Positions 63,421 through 64,000 of a stretch of DNA of 64,000 nt are shown one piece after another (positions within the stretch are counted from its first letter, which is position 1; the number at the start of each line of letters is the position of its first letter). The DNA comes from Zhongshania aliphaticivorans (GTDB taxonomy: Bacteria > Pseudomonadota > Gammaproteobacteria > Pseudomonadales > Spongiibacteraceae), in assembly GCF_902705875.1 (NCBI RefSeq), contig NZ_CACSIK010000004.1, positions 1 to 64,000 of the forward strand, in the 5' to 3' direction. Both the position numbers and the translations under genes were made by a program. The notes beneath the pieces are model-generated. The model had not been told where the DNA came from, made no database searches, and saw only the letters and a program-made list of their open reading frames with translations.

Positions 63421-64000
63421 ATGAATCAGTGGTTGATTGTTGCGCTAGTGGTACTGCTTATTAGTGCTTGTGGTGGTTCGTCCAATGCAAACTCTGTCGA
63501 TACTGATAGCAGTGGTATGAGTAATGATGAGCAACCAGCCACAGGATCCCCTAATAACGGTGAGTCTCAAGTGCCGGCGGTTTATGGGACACCGCTAGCG
63601 AGTCAAATACGCCCTGGGGTAGAGATTACTGCCGACGGCAGTGCCTGCACGGGTAATTTCATTTTTTCGCCAAATAACGAGACCTTTTATATTGGCGTGG
63701 CGGCACATTGCTTTAGTGCAGATACCAACGACGGTACCGACTCCTGTGAAACCAATAATTTACCGATTGGCTACAATCAAGTCATGATAGAAAATGCGAC
63801 CCAGCCGGGCGAGATTGTCTATTCCAGTTGGCGAGCAATGCAAGAGGCAGGTGAAACTCCGGGCTCAGATGCCTGTGTTTACAATGATTTTGCCTTGGTG
63901 AAAATACACCAAGATGATATTGCCAACGTCCACCCTGCGGCTATCGCCTTCGGTGGACCGATATCTTTACATAGTGATTTGGCATCCGTAGGTGATAATG
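63421..64000 (+). CDS. Trypsin-like serine protease lipoprotein (partial, runs off the right edge)
   Basis: Partial gene from the ATG at 63421, open to base 64000 (193 codons). The signal is MNQWLIVALVVLLISACGG, lipobox ISAC (Cys17). A linker of about 35 S/N/D/G-rich residues follows. The protease domain starts near residue 60; AAHCFSAD is the catalytic His motif and YNDFALVKI the Asp region. The serine motif must lie beyond the window. It would be a lipid-anchored envelope protease; the substrate is unknown. Confidence 0.82.
   Translation, partial: MNQWLIVALVVLLISACGGSSNANSVDTDSSGMSNDEQPATGSPNNGESQVPAVYGTPLASQIRPGVEITADGSACTGNFIFSPNNETFYIGVAAHCFSADTNDGTDSCETNNLPIGYNQVMIENATQPGEIVYSSWRAMQEAGETPGSDACVYNDFALVKIHQDDIANVHPAAIAFGGPISLHSDLASVGDN

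Overview
The window reads as one continuous piece of a gammaproteobacterial chromosome. Several conserved blocks support this: ubiD-rho-trxA divergent from ppx; tolC beside DUF1249(yqiB)-cpdA-yqiA-parE; pckA-hslO-hslR-yrfG; and nhaR divergent from nhaA. Phasins, a KshA-like Rieske oxygenase, paired acyl-CoA dehydrogenases and a PA2778/PA2779 pair suggest an aerobic, lipid-using marine-type lineage, perhaps Cellvibrionales/Spongiibacteraceae. The class is well supported; the family is a guess. Genes are dense and use ATG, GTG and TTG starts. I saw no rRNA, tRNA, CRISPR array, insertion sequence, integrase or phage genes.

0-15 kb: the 5' part of trkH (running off the left edge), DUF502, a MoxR ATPase with its VWA partner, a DUF985 cupin, nhaR/nhaA with a Rap1a/Tai-like secreted protein overlapping nhaA, moaA, a secreted protein built of three repeats, a KshA-like oxygenase, a peroxiredoxin-murI pair, cobS, a glycine-zipper protein, the PA2779/PA2778 pair and a GFA-family protein.

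15.2-18.4 kb: an AT-rich, co-directional islet unlike its surroundings. It holds an unrecognised 248-aa protein, a HEPN/AbiU2-like protein with an RX5H motif, and two small lipoproteins. This is the best candidate for an undescribed (defence-like) system. It is followed by a MerR regulator and an extended SDR gene, whose promoter carries a textbook MerR-type dyad in a 20-bp spacer.

20-34 kb: tex, a PhaD-like regulator and two phasin genes with their own hairpins (PHA granule biology, with no synthase gene here), an alpha/beta hydrolase, a methyltransferase, the pckA-hslO-hslR-yrfG block, a 59-aa small ORF, and two acyl-CoA dehydrogenases with a TetR regulator. 34-41 kb: a lipid-modification cluster (cyclopropane synthase-like, DUF1365, FAD oxidoreductase) divergent from an MFS transporter and a chalcone-isomerase-like protein, then an MscS channel and a DUF2007/zinc-ribbon protein.

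41-64 kb: mostly housekeeping genes: ilvD, a second MscS-like channel, a NUDIX hydrolase, an SDR, hemW, ubiD, rho, trxA, ppx, elbB, waaA, tolC, yqiB, cpdA, yqiA and parE. After these come a large uncharacterised membrane protein, a VOC protein, an NAD(P)-binding protein, a cytochrome c5 and the start of a trypsin-like lipoprotein cut by the right edge.
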